Assembly (NCBI GenBank): GCA_027405735.1
Contig: JAPEHQ010000005.1
Coordinates: 1,984,001-2,048,000, forward strand
Direction of reading: 5' to 3'
DNA from: Mucor racemosus
Taxonomy: Eukaryota > Mucoromycota > Mucoromycetes > Mucorales > Mucoraceae
DNA length: 64,000 nt
The notes beneath the pieces were generated by a model that was not told the origin of the DNA, did no database searches, and saw nothing but the letters and a program-made list of their open reading frames with translations. Made by a program: the position numbers and the translations under genes. This document shows, piece after piece, positions 1 to 10,683 of this stretch (positions within the stretch are counted from its first letter, which is position 1; the number at the start of each line of letters is the position of its first letter).

Positions 1-345
1 TTCTCTATATGTGTATATTTTTTGTTTTTATAATTGGTAGTATAACTAACTCTAGATTTGCAAAATCAGAAAAAAAAAATTAAAAAATGTCAAAATTGAT
101 GATCTGGACAAAAATAATTTTTGAAATTAATATTCCGCGCATAAGCCCTGTAAGTCTTAAAAATAAGAAATTTTTCGATATTTGAGAACTTTTTCAAGAA
201 TTTACGATGCAGTACCCCCCTTGACTCAAGCTTAATTACTATAAATCTTTATACATGTTAATATTGTGTGGTAGTTTATTTGGTTATAATATAGTCTGAC
301 TTTATAGTTATTGCGTTAGAGGTGATTTATATTAAGTTTTAGTCT
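1..345 (+). repeat. R2 repeat, copy O (3' end only, cut by window edge)
   Basis: This is the terminal part of a long AT-rich repeat family, called R2 here. It closely matches 15051-15290 and 20105-20385 on this strand and 47640-48000 and 52140-52500 on the other strand, by eye at roughly 85-90 percent. The last 100 bases or so also match the dynein-intron-derived sequence next to the copies at 47.6 and 52.1 kb. No protein-coding capacity is seen. Confidence 0.85.
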
Positions 346-462
346 TGAACAACTGTATAATAAAAACAAGATATCGTTTATTTAGATATAAAAGTATGGC
401 CTTTTATATTGATTTGACATTGAGATCCTAAGATGTAATTTAAGTCATTCTTAAACCATTAA

Positions 463-790
463 ATCTGTTTGATAGTAATCTATGGGTGGAATTGAATCAA
501 TCATGATTTAACCGTGCTTGCGGAACATGTGAGTTGTTTTGTTTCAATGCTGCGCTAAATGTGCTTGTATGTTGATTTGATAGCTACTTGATTGATTAAT
601 CGCTGGAATGAAATAATACGGTGTCGTAATTGAGGTCCAAGCGTTCTTGTTAGTTGTTGGATAAACTTAGTACGCTAGGAGTTTCTTATATCCGATATCA
701 AGACTTTGCACTTCAATATATTATGTTGTAGTCAATAGATTGTAAGATGAATTAATACTGTAGGAGATGATAACGTATGGTACTTGGTGG
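463..790 (+). repeat. R3 repeat, copy 1
   Basis: This segment of about 330 bp matches 16750-17100 closely in the same orientation (shared words such as GTTTGATAGTAATCTATGG and TTATATCCGATATCAAGACT). The homology stops after TATGGTACTTG in both copies. It looks non-coding. In both places it lies close to R2 sequence, so it may be part of a larger composite element. Confidence 0.75.
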
Positions 791-951
791 AGTACAACAA
801 AGCCTATTTCCATTTGAAGCATTTCGAGCAAGCACACAAGCATGCTTTCAATGTTTTCATCGAGTGCCAAGTAGAAAATTGCTACAAAAAATTAATCAAG
901 CAAGCCAAAGCAACTAATGCCCTGAAAAAAGCGCAATTCAAGCGAGCCTAA
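751..951 (+). pseudogene. Coding-like orphan ORF fragment, no start codon
   Basis: A frame is open from 751 to a TAA at 949-951 (66 codons) without an ATG. From about 780 its base composition is visibly more GC-rich and gene-like than its surroundings. The translation contains EYNKAYFHLKHFEQAHKHAF and ends KAQFKRA, a Lys/Gln/Ala-rich likely helical stretch. The upstream end overlaps repeat R3. I do not recognise the protein. It may be the 3' end of a captured or decayed gene. Confidence 0.3.
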
Positions 952-3229
952 GCATGGGGCTCGCTTGCCTGCTTATACTCGCACTGCTCAATTGCGATCA
1001 CTACCGAAAGGTCGGTATTGTCACACTTGACATTAATCCCTTATGGGCAATGCTCTGCATGATTTACCCCTTGAAATATTAAATCAACAACAATGTACTC
1101 AAAACTAGACGATTACTAAATATAACTCCATTCAAGTCTCATGGTATCCAAGTCCTTCAAATAACTATAAATACCCTCATACTTTTTCAATTATTTTAAA
1201 TCTTCACAAATATTTTGTAATAAAAACTTTAGCTGATTATAATTGTATTTCTACTGCTTTCATTTTATATTTTTTTATTTTAGTAAACAACTTCGTTATT
1301 TACTGCATAATCAATAAATATTGATCCAAATGGGCCGAAAATTTCAAAATATATGTTACAGCTATAATATTGTTATTCAAAATTAATTCTTTAACATCCT
1401 GTTGATTTGCTTGTTAAATGTTAGGAATCAAACACCAACTTTGTTCAAGTGGGGGTATGTAGCATAATAGACCATTTCAATTTAGAAGTTGTGCTAAACC
1501 AGTCAAAACCAGACTATGTGTTAATTGATTTATCGAAAGGTAAACGTAGTATAAAATCAATCAAATGAAAAAGTGCCGTTTTATTATGAGCTTATAGAGA
1601 GGGTTTATATACTAATTGGATGAATACATGAAATGTGAATAATAACATAGTTAGAATGAGAATATGGATATTGTATTAATATAATAGAATCGCGGTCCTG
1701 TCATTTAATAATAGAATGATGATAGACGCGTGGAATTCAGCATTGTCTGACTTGCATGTTAAATATCATGGTTTGACAGATGTTCTAAATTGGTAATTCG
1801 GTAATTGCTAGTTTTGATAGATCAGCCAAAATTAATGAGCAAACGTCCTCTTTATGTATAATCAAAGTTACAGTGCAATATACTCTACATCTTTTTATTT
1901 TTTTTTATTTCAAATATTGATTTAAACAAGTGCAAGCAAATAAGTATCAGAAAATTGCAACTTTTTGTATTATAAAACGAATTGTTTTATTAGGTGGTCA
2001 ATAGTAATCCTACATTTATTGTTATGAGATCAAAAATCTCTTTAATTATATAGTAGAGATATCGACGGTTGACAAATATAAATACTTGCAACTATGTTAT
2101 TACGTGATGCGAAAAAGGCAATCTTCAAGCAACAATATTAAATAATAAAAATGTTTCAAGTTATTTATTAATAGTATTTGTCTTTTAAATGCTATGCTGG
2201 TGTATATACAGTATATACAAATTTGGCAAATTTTATACGAATTGCACAAAAGTGGTTATCGCATCACATAATTAGATCAGTTCTAAATGATAAATATATG
2301 CATATTTGTAATTTTATAAGTAAATAATAATAAAGATATACCCGTAAACTTGTTTTCTATATTATAATAGTATCAAAATTTGCTTCATAATATTAAAATA
2401 CGATGTTAATTGGTACAAACAAGAAATATACAGTCCATATATGATATATCCTTTCATCTTAAGTTTATGAACTTATAATTCTCAATACAGTGCTACAGAA
2501 ATTGTCAGAATTTAGCATATAACGACTTTATGCATAATATATAAAGTGGCGCACCTTTACGTCATGTTTCTTTACGGTTTAGTGCTTCTTGGTATTGTAT
2601 ATGCACAGTAGTAAATACAGCCACACACATATCAAGATATTTGCCAAGCAACTACACCAATCCGAGAATTTAGCAATTCTTTAATTTAGTCACCTATCAA
2701 AAATAGAATAATCCCTCTTTTGAATACATATTGTTTAATAGTGCTTCTTTTTATTTGATTTGTGTGTGCCTGAATTTTCAGTGTCCTGCCGATCCCACAT
2801 TGCTTTTATCACTCCGCAAAAGAATACACCCAACAATGAAGCTGATCAAATGCACCTATTCATCGATCTTGCAGATATTCACTATAATGTCTACTATATA
2901 ATATAAACGTATTTTAGAATTAGAAATAATCAATCAGGCAGTATTTAGACATATTGTTACACATATGATGCTACTAAGCATTCCTTTAATTGGAAAAGAC
3001 AGTATAAATGATGTAAGTTTCAAGGTGACACTGTATACTCTACTAACTCTGGATGCATTGCTTGCTACATGATTGTTATTGTTGTTGTTATTGCTGTTAT
3101 TGCTGTATAGTCATATCGTGACACTATATCATTTTATCTCCTTGTACTATATATAGTATAAAGGGAACATCAATTCCATCTACTTTTATCGCTTTTTCTT
3201 TTTTTCTTTTGGCACCCTTTCTACATATT
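952..3229. other. Intergenic, AT-rich, no gene recognised
   Basis: About 2.3 kb upstream of the SUR7-like gene. A small perfect hairpin (TACCGA, 4-nt loop, TCGGTA) lies near 1003-1018. A segment around 1480-1800 vaguely resembles the insertion at 54222-54559, both having GAGAGGGTTTAT-like and TACTA-TTG words. No convincing coding exon was found. Confidence 0.5.
3143..3172 (+). promoter_or_regulatory. TATA-like core promoter of the SUR7-like gene
   Basis: The run CTATATATAGTATAAAG lies about 70-85 bp upstream of the first ATG at 3230 and is followed by a pyrimidine-rich stretch at 3190-3210. Placement fits a fungal core promoter. This is inference from position and composition only. Confidence 0.4.
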
Positions 3230-4084
3230 ATGAACAACTTGTCAAAAGTGATTCATATCATCATTACAGTACTTATACTTGCAAGCTTAATCCTACAAAT
3301 TCTAGCATTGCTGGGCAATTTCAGTGGATTACGATCTGTTTATATTGCTCGCCTTGATTTATCAAATTCACCTAGTAGCGGAGGATTTCTGAACGATATA
3401 TTCGATAAAGCAACAAATGTTTTATCTGATAATATACCTGATTATTTTACATTGGCATTGTTTATTGCTTGTGAAGGCAAGAGTTCAAACGAAACTGTTT
3501 GTACACCAGCAACATTTGGTTATAATTATAGTAAGTAAGGTATACATAATGCGTTTATACGCATCCAACACTAAAATTTTCCTTTTCCCCCAATAGATAC
3601 TACAGGCGTTTTACAAATAGTAGAAAATCAAATCCCTGACTGGGTTCACTCGACACTGACGGGCATTCAAGGCGGTGTATTCATTCCTTCGGTGATCTTT
3701 TGCTTTATCCTATTGTGTTACAATTTCTTTCATCAAATTAGTGGACACAAAACAAAGCACCAACTTGGATTGTGTCGTAAAATAGCGATATTTTTATTAT
3801 CAGCAATTGCATTTCTATTTTGTCTAGCAACATTTGTTATACAGATAGTTGTGTACAATATGATCAAGAATGGCATCGACAAGGTCAAGAATAGTTTATT
3901 TGGAGGATTAATTGGCGATCTTGTAATTATTACTACCAAATCTGGACCATCAATTTGGATGTCATTGGCAGCGTTTATCTCATTGTTTTTTGTTACAGTA
4001 TTATTGTGTGTTAGTATTTGCTGTATTGGTGGTGGTAGATCAAGAGAAAACCGAGAGGATACCTATGAAATGGATCGTGTATAA
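3230..4084 (+). CDS. SUR7/PalI-like four-TM membrane protein
   Basis: Two exons, 3230-3530 and 3597-4084, joined across a 66-bp GT-AG intron (GTAAGT...CAATAG), give 262 residues. The ATG at 3230 is chosen because the upstream in-frame codons start only with TTG. Hydrophobic segments lie near residues 7-29, 130-150, 164-190 and 218-242. A loop of about 100 residues with two cysteines (ACEGK and TVCTP) and N-glycosylation sequons (SNET, YNTT) follows the first segment. This is the layout of fungal SUR7/PalI proteins, which are claudin-like and act at eisosomes or in pH sensing at the plasma membrane. The tail ends in a charged ENREDTYEMDRV stretch, probably cytosolic. The family assignment rests on topology; a different four-TM family is possible. 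The next gene, on the same strand, encodes another plasma-membrane protein. Confidence 0.7.
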
Positions 4085-4383
4085 AAGCTATGTGTAACAT
4101 TTCAACAAAAGAGCGGGAAATGATACCTTGTCTGGACCCCTCTTTTTGCGTAATTTTCATTATTATATTATTTAATTGTATTGTTACCTCCAATTATACT
4201 TGATTTTATTACTATTATTACTATTAAATTAACCTTTATATCATTTGTCCCTTTTCTTTTTTTCTTTTCTATTTCCCCTTTCTTTTTCTTTTTCGCAAAA
4301 TAAGCATTTTTTAATTTACTCTATTTCGAGAATCAAGGAATTTTGAAGGGCTATTTTTGTGAAAAAATCTTACTTGATATAGA

Positions 4384-5636
4384 ATGGTAATCAAGAGAAG
4401 GAAAATAGTGCCATTATTACTGGTTGTTTCCGCTACAGTGCATGGTGTAAGTACACAAAGTAAGTATAGCAAGATTTTAAAAGATCAAAAGGCATGTGTG
4501 ATTAACATTTTTGTCACCTAGCAACCAATAGTACCACAGTTACTAGTAGTAATTGCCAGCCAGCAAATTGTTCATCGGTTTGTTCGCCAGGTTGCAGCAC
4601 TGACCAAGTGTGCACTAAAAAATCAATGACAGATTGTGGTGTTTGCCCAGCATTACTTTGTATGAGCCGAACTTCTTTAGGTTTACCTCCTATAGCTACT
4701 ACAAGTGCATCATATCAAAATACATCAAATGATACAGGTGTTTTAGTGGGTGGTATATTGGGTGGTCTTCTTGGTTTTGGTATTTTAGTAGGAATAGGAA
4801 TTTATTGCTATATCAAAAAGAGTAAGCGAGGTAAATTACCATTTGCATTTACAAGTGGTAATGCGTCTCATATTGTGCAAAGCCAAGAAAAATTCCATCA
4901 ACAGCAGTTCCAAACCCTACAACAAGTGACACCACATCCAGCAGTAATTGCTGCTCTTTCACACCAGTCTTCCATTAATTCTTCTTCATCCTCAAAACAC
5001 ATTGGATTAATTGACCTTGCAAATGGCGACAATAGTAGCAATTTACAACGTCAAAGATCCATGTCATCAACAACCAATGCAAATGCTACCACAGTTACCA
5101 GATTTAATGCTATCCAAACACCCCTTTATAATACCAATAATACCAATAATAATACTTCTACTATAACAACAACATCTACACCTATAAGCAATGTTCCCGA
5201 GGAATTCGAGTCAAAAATTGCTTTACAAAATAAAAGAATATCCGAAATTATGTACAATAATCCAAGATTATCACAGCAACAACCGCATGTACAACGTGCA
5301 CAGCAAAGATTCTCAACATATACAACAACAGATGATGAATTTGATGATGAAGATGATAGAAAATCAACTTTATCAACATCTACAACACAATCTAATTATT
5401 TACCACAAACAGCAACAGCAGCATCTGTTCAAGCATTTCAAGTTTCAAGAGCAAAACCACAAATTATGCGAGTTAATTCTGTAAAAAGTACATCAGACGG
5501 TTTAAAAAGAAGTGATTCTGTTAGAACAGTTTTGACAGCTATTGAAGATATTCAAGATTTTCCTGCTACTCCAGCTCATCGCATAAATCAAGATAATCCT
5601 TTCGAAGATAAGCATGCTGATAATACCATACAATAG
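4384..5636 (+). CDS. Opy2-like type I membrane anchor (HOG pathway)
   Basis: Exons 4384-4459 and 4522-5636 join across a 62-bp intron to give 396 residues. The order is: a signal peptide (basic start, then VPLLLVVSATVHG, residues 1-25); a short cysteine cluster at about residues 37-70 with paired cysteines (CQPANC, CSPGC, CGVC); a glycine-rich TM helix at about 94-118 (GVLVGGILGGLLGFGILVGI); and a long Ser/Thr/Gln-rich cytoplasmic tail with acidic patches (DDEFDDEDD) and basic-serine motifs such as RQRSMS and KRSDSVR. The compact Cys module directly before a Gly-rich TM helix is the arrangement of the fungal Opy2 N-terminal domain. In yeast Opy2 tethers the Ste50 adaptor to the membrane for osmotic MAPK signalling. 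The Cys pattern and topology are seen; the signalling role is inferred. The gene is tail-to-tail with the next one. Confidence 0.7.
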
Positions 5637-5857
5637 ATATAGATATATATATATTTTTTTAGATTTTTTTTAATGTTTTGTTTTGCTGTATTGAAAGAAA
5701 ATAATAAAAATTGTTATATATAAACATAGAAAAAGTTTGTATAAAAGTCTGTATAATAAATGAGCATTTGCGAGCGATTTGTATTTGTTGATTTGTGTGA
5801 GTGAGTGTATTGCGTTGTGTTGTATGTGTTGTAGTGGTAATTAAAATGATTGAACGA

Positions 5858-6435
5858 TTATTTTTTACTGCCCTTCTTGGGTTTTTTATCCACTACAGTT
5901 GCAGCTCTGGCAGCAGCAGTAGCAGCAGCCTTGGCAGCAGCAATGTTCTCGGCAATTTCGGCTTTCTTTGCTGCTTTCTTTGCCTTAGCTCTCTCAGCTT
6001 GTTGCACTTGTTTATTTCTCAACTTTTCTTCTTCAGCCTTAGAATAGACGATAGATGTTAGCATCTGCAATCTCAAATATCTTTAGACATTTCCATCAAA
6101 TTTACCTCATTCTTTTGTGCTTGAATTTCGTTTAAAAGCTCCTCCTTGAAAGGCCATTCATTAGGAATTCCGGGATCTTTCTTGGTTTCTATCAATGAAA
6201 AGTATTAGACATACATGACACTTTCCCCTTCAGTTAATAGAATGTAACTTACTGTTGTGTTGACCGGGATTTCTCTTTGCTGCTCTACGTTCCTTACGAT
6301 GATGATCTCTAATACGACCCAAAATTCTATGCTTGTGTGCAGTACGGACACGCTTACTCTTAATCTCTATAATAAGCAATAAAGATAAGTATATTTGCTA
6401 AAAAACAATATATTCCACTTACTCTTGGGAACCAT
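5858..6435 (-). CDS. Stand-alone GN3L/Grn1-domain nucleolar-type protein
   Basis: Four exons on the minus strand (6435-6423, 6366-6253, 6188-6106, 6064-5858) keep frame to give 138 residues. The N-terminus is a tract of Lys/Arg/His (KSKRVRTAHKHRILGR, HHRKERRAAKRNPGQHN) followed by DPGIPNEWPFKEELLNEI. This is the signature of the N-terminal GN3L/Grn1 domain of nucleostemin, GNL3L and yeast Nug1, which act in 60S ribosome assembly in the nucleolus. In those proteins a circularly permuted GTPase follows. Here the protein instead ends with a Lys/Ala-rich coiled tail (AKAAATAAARAATVVDKK) and a stop. No G1-G5 motif occurs in this gene or up to the next one. Either the family exists as a short form in this lineage or this is a shortened duplicate. 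Confidence 0.75.
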
Positions 6436-6973
6436 ATTGTTAGTTTGATAAAGAGGGAGGGGATATCTAATTAAAAAAATCTCCAAGATTTGATTCCAAA
6501 TGCAAAAAAACTTAATTATAGTATAATTAGTCACATTACAATCAAATCCAAGTCAAGCCACTGCATATCAAAATGATTGTTCCGCTTCTCCATGGCATCA
6601 ATGTTGCTTGCACAATAGGAATTATGATAAATAAGCTTCCTAAAATTACGTACAAGTAATACATTTACTTTTGTATGTACAAAATGTGTTTAATATTGGA
6701 TTAAATTCCCAAAAAAATTCTGTCTATTGCAGTCAATTTTTCATAAACCACAAATTGGGTTTACACCTGAAATGTATAATTTCTGCTTATAAATAATAAA
6801 ACATAAAATATGATGAGGTACATCAACTTCTGGTGCTCATTTGGTACTATGATATGTTATATAAAAATTTGTTTATGAAGGTCTGAAAAAACTCTTTAAG
6901 AATTGTTCCTTTGCAATGTCTATCATAAAATGTCTATACAGTTTATATTTTATTTTAATTACATGATACAAAA
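6436..6973. other. Intergenic between the Grn1-domain gene and RIB1
   Basis: 538 bp holding the presumed promoter of the Grn1-domain gene and the 3' end of RIB1, both on the minus strand. A pyrimidine-rich strand lies just upstream of the ATG at 6435. No additional gene is seen. Confidence 0.6.
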
Positions 6974-8292
6974 TTAAGCTAAATCATCTGGTAAATCCAA
7001 AATATGGCCCATCTTCTTAACCTTCACAGCTAAATATTTATCCATTTCATTTCTTGGTGTTGATGCACCAGAAGAAAGGACAGGTGAGCCTTCTAAATTG
7101 CTGTGAATAAATTCTCTTTTAACCAGAGAAGGTGATGGCATGGCACTATTGGTATTGCTTCCAGTTTCTCCACTAATAAGATCTGTGATGGCTGGTGATG
7201 ACCATGAACGAGGCACCATAGATTGACGCTTGACGACCTTGATTGATCCAAATGATTCCAATTGTTGAATTTTATCGGGATTATTGGTTAATAAATGAAC
7301 ATTTGATAATTGAAGATCTTTTAAAATAGCATTAGCAATGCCATATGTTCTACCATCAGCAGGATGTCTCAATAAAACATTAGCAGCTACTGTATCATGA
7401 CCCAAATCCTGTAAATTATATGCTCTATTTTAAAGAAAATAAGGTTAATTAATGTGCATAAAAGAAAACAGTCTAAATAACCCAAAGAGTTTGGTTGCTA
7501 TGGATACCTAACCTGTCAAACTCAAAAAGTTTGGTTGGTTGCTAGGTTACCAGCTGTCAAACTCAATTGCCATGCTACCACTACTCGGAGCCAAATCAAG
7601 AAAAGAATACATTATACTTACTTTAATTTCTCCATCAAACCGATACCTCTACCTTCTTGTCTAAGATATACAATAACGCCGCGACCAGCTTCTTGCATTT
7701 GAGCCATAGCACTATCTAATTGTTCGCCACAATCACAACGAGCCGAGTGTACTGTTTCACCAGTAAAACATTCAGAGTGAATACGAACCATGGGAGGCTC
7801 GGGTAATATTTTCCATTCCTTTTTAGCTTTAGCTTGTTGCTCTTCCAAATAAGCTTCTTGATCTTCAGTCAATTTCAATTCACGGCCTTCATCTGTAACC
7901 ACTTCTTGTAATCTTCCATAATAAGCACCTCTAACAATACGGTTCATAATAGTCTCATTCTCCCAGGTTTGGTCCAATGATTTAGAACGAATATCATCAC
8001 CATAAACAATAGCCAAGTGTTCTTTAGTATCTTGATTGTTTTTGTACAAATACAAGTACATTTCACCACCTTCAGTAGTAGGAATACGGGCACGAACCTG
8101 ACATTGGATCTTGACTTCGCTGTCAGAAACGAGTCTAGGGGTTACAGCACTTGGAGCATAAACTTGATTTTTCAAGAATTCAATATATTCTTGAATAGTA
8201 GGAGGATGATCTTTCTCAATCTTTTCACATTGTGGTGTTGGAGAATCACTCACAACATTCATACCAAATAATGTAAATAACGTTGAGCTCAT
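6974..8292 (-). CDS. RIB1: GTP cyclohydrolase II (riboflavin biosynthesis)
   Basis: Exons 8292-7622 and 7424-6974 join across a 197-bp intron (donor GTAAGT, acceptor AATAG) to give 373 residues. The first ATG in frame is at 8292; the frame extends upstream only from a TTG in a pyrimidine-rich leader. The enzyme opens the GTP ring to give the pyrimidine that starts riboflavin synthesis. Zinc ligands are visible as C175, C186 and C188 in [20 protein letters not shown], followed by the catalytic RQEGRGIGL loop and then LTNNPDKI near residue 270. The C-terminus ([14 protein letters not shown]) matches the conserved end of the family. The N-terminal extension of about 165 residues and the Ser/Pro-rich insert near residues 300-345 are longer than in bacterial RibA, as is usual in fungi. 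It is divergent from DHH1 with 603 bp between the start codons. Confidence 0.95.
7488..7564. repeat. Short tandem repeat inside the RIB1 intron
   Basis: Two diverged units of about 36 bp (7488-7523 and 7528-7564) lie in the only RIB1 intron. Each begins AGTTTGGTTG and ends CTGTCAAACTC. Because CAAACT and AGTTTG are complementary, each unit can also fold as a hairpin. Confidence 0.6.
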
Positions 8293-8895
8293 AATTGATG
8301 TGTAGTCTTTTTCCGAGAAAAGAAAGAGAGAGAAAGAAAAATTATTAATTATCACTTTCAATATGTTTGTGTGTGTGTATTTATATATCTGAAAGGTTAG
8401 TAAGCTTGATTGAAATTTGTAATCAATTAAATGCCCGTTTTTTCTCAGTCAAAATGGTAGCTGAGCATCTATGATTTGTCAGATGCTGGTTTGATTTTCA
8501 ATGATTTTGATTTGAAAAAGGAAGATTTGCACATTATAAGATAAAAAAAAAGATCTACTTGGATGGAAGAATACTGCTTTTATAGGCTAGGTAGTTAAAG
8601 GCCGTATGCTCTACCTAGACATCTCATTAAGTAGATATCTACCCGGGAGATGGCGCCCTTTGTTGCCATAATTAATCACCATCAGCAACTGGAAGCGGCT
8701 ATCCAATGCACTCCAATGCTTGTGATGTCAGCTTTTATCAATTTTTTTCAACTTAATTTTGCGTATACCTCTTTGTTCTATTTGCTCTTTATACTAAACT
8801 TAATATAAAATCTTACAAGAGAAAATCAGACATTTACAACAAAAAACGAAAAGAAAAAGAAATAATAATACTATTACATATAATTTAATAATATC
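8293..8895. promoter_or_regulatory. Divergent promoter region RIB1 / DHH1
   Basis: 603 bp separate the start codons of two divergently transcribed genes, so both promoters must lie here or overlap. The RIB1 side has a TC-rich leader (8310-8340 on its sense strand) and a GT microsatellite near 8366. The DHH1 side has an A-rich leader before the ATG. No specific operator could be assigned. Confidence 0.6.
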
Positions 8896-10683
8896 ATGGC
8901 TTCTCAACAACAATTAAGGTAAACATCTAGCAATGCTTTTGATTTGTTTCTCGTGTTTTCTTAATAAAAAAAAATTTAGCCACGAAAATGATAATTGGAA
9001 AAAGAGTCTGGCTCTTCCTCAAAAAGACATGAGACCTCAAACAGAGGTAAATGAAAATAAACAATGTTATTATCTATAGTATATTAATCGAATTTTATAG
9101 GATGTCACTGCTACTAAGGGTAACGAATTCGAGGATTATTTCTTAAAGCGTGAACTCTTGATGGGAATTTTCGAAGCTGGTTTCGAGAGACCTTCTCCCA
9201 TTCAAGAAGAAGCTATCCCTATTGCTCTTACTGGTCGAGACATTTTAGCTAGAGCTAAAAATGGTACTGGTAAAACTGCTGCTTTTGTTATTCCTACTCT
9301 TGAGAAAATCAACAACAAAAAGGCCAAGATTCAGGCCTTGTTGCTAGTCCCTACACGTGAATTGGCTCTCCAAACTGCTCAAGTATGTAAAAACCTCGGT
9401 AAACATTTGAACATTCAAGTCATGGTAACTACTGGTGGTACTACCTTGAAGGATGATATTATGCGTCTTAGTGAACCTGTTCATGTTGTCGTTGGTACTC
9501 CCGGCCGTATCCTCGATTTAGCTTCTAAAAATGTTGCTGATTTCAGTGAAGCGTCTACCTTTGTCATGGATGAAGCTGATAAACTTTTATCTCCCGAATT
9601 TACTCCTATTATCGATCAATTAATTAGCCATTTCCCCAAGGACAGACAAATCATGTTGTTCAGTGCTACTTTCCCCATGATTGTCAAGAGCTTCAAAGAA
9701 AAGTATTTGGTCAAGCCTTATGAAATTAATTTGATGGATGAATTGACTTTGCGTGGTGTTACTCAATACTATGCTTATGTTGAGGAGAAGCAAAAAGTTC
9801 ATTGTTTGAACACCTTGTTTTCCAAGGTAAATAACTTTTTTATCGGTACCATAGCAATCAATTAACGTATTTTCTTAAATAGCTTCAAATCAATCAATCT
9901 ATCATCTTTTGTAATTCTACTAATCGTGTTGAGCTTTTGGCCAAGAAAATCACTGAATTAGGATATTCTTGTTTCTACTCTCATGCAAAGATGTTGCAAA
10001 GTCATCGTAATCGTGTATTCCATGATTTCAGAAATGGTGTTTGCCGTAATTTGGTTTGCTCTGATTTATTGACGCGTGGTATTGATATTCAAGCTGTCAA
10101 TGTTGTCATTAACTTTGATTTCCCCAAGAATGCTGAAACTTATTTGCATCGTATTGGTCGTTCAGGTCGTTTCGGTCATTTGGGTTTAGCCATCAATTTG
10201 ATTACTTATGAAGATCGTTTCAATCTTTACAAGATCGAACGTGAATTAGGTACTGAAATTCAACCTATTCCTCCTGTCATTGACAAAAACTTGTATGTTG
10301 CACCTAATGCGCTTGAAGATGCTCAAGTTCAACAGCCTAATCGTCAATTAGCTATTGCTACTCGCCAACAACAACAACAACGTGATCAAACCCAATACAA
10401 TAACAATAACAACCATAATAATTATCAACAGCAACAGCAACAAAATCAAAGCCAACATCATCAAAACGGATATCAACAACAATATCGAGGAAATTATAAC
10501 AATGGTGGTAGAGGTGGTGGTGGAGGCCGTCGTCAACAACATCAAAACCAAAATCAACACCAAAACCAAAACCAAAACCAAAACCAAAACCAGAACCAAA
10601 ACCAGAACCAAAACCAACAGCAACAACAGCAACAACAACAACATCACCAACAACAACAAAGAGGTCAATCTTCAAGATCATAA
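8896..10683 (+). CDS. DHH1: DEAD-box RNA helicase Dhh1/DDX6
   Basis: Four exons (8896-8918, 8980-9046, 9101-9826, 9883-10683) give 538 residues. Dhh1 acts in cytoplasmic mRNA decapping and translational repression and in P-bodies. The sequence shows the family-specific lead-in ([20 protein letters not shown]), the Q motif ([13 protein letters not shown]), motif I AKNGTGKT (82-89), Ia [16 protein letters not shown], the DEAD box (187-190), SAT (218-220), [16 protein letters not shown] and [10 protein letters not shown]. After the conserved core, from about residue 430, comes a long low-complexity tail: poly-Q, Asn-rich and Gly/Arg patches, then an (Asn-Gln)n array and Q9-like runs. Human DDX6 lacks such a tail and yeast Dhh1 has a shorter one. 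The introns are short (61, 54 and 56 bp). Confidence 0.97.
10540..10655 (+). repeat. CAAAAC hexanucleotide and CAA array in the DHH1 tail
   Basis: Repeated CAAAAC/CAGAAC hexamers, followed by CAACAG/CAA repeats, encode alternating Gln-Asn and then a pure Gln/His stretch at the C-terminus of Dhh1. It is a coding minisatellite and probably length-variable between strains. Confidence 0.85.

Noticed and set aside
5801..6061. Cys/Ser-rich and Ala-rich plus-strand frames
   Set aside because: They are antisense to the last exon of the Grn1-domain protein, whose four exons splice in phase.
10348..10681. Long Leu/Val-rich and Gly/Phe/Val-rich antisense frames opposite the DHH1 tail
   Set aside because: They are the complement of the CAA/CAAAAC coding repeat; the sense strand is the verified DHH1 C-terminus.
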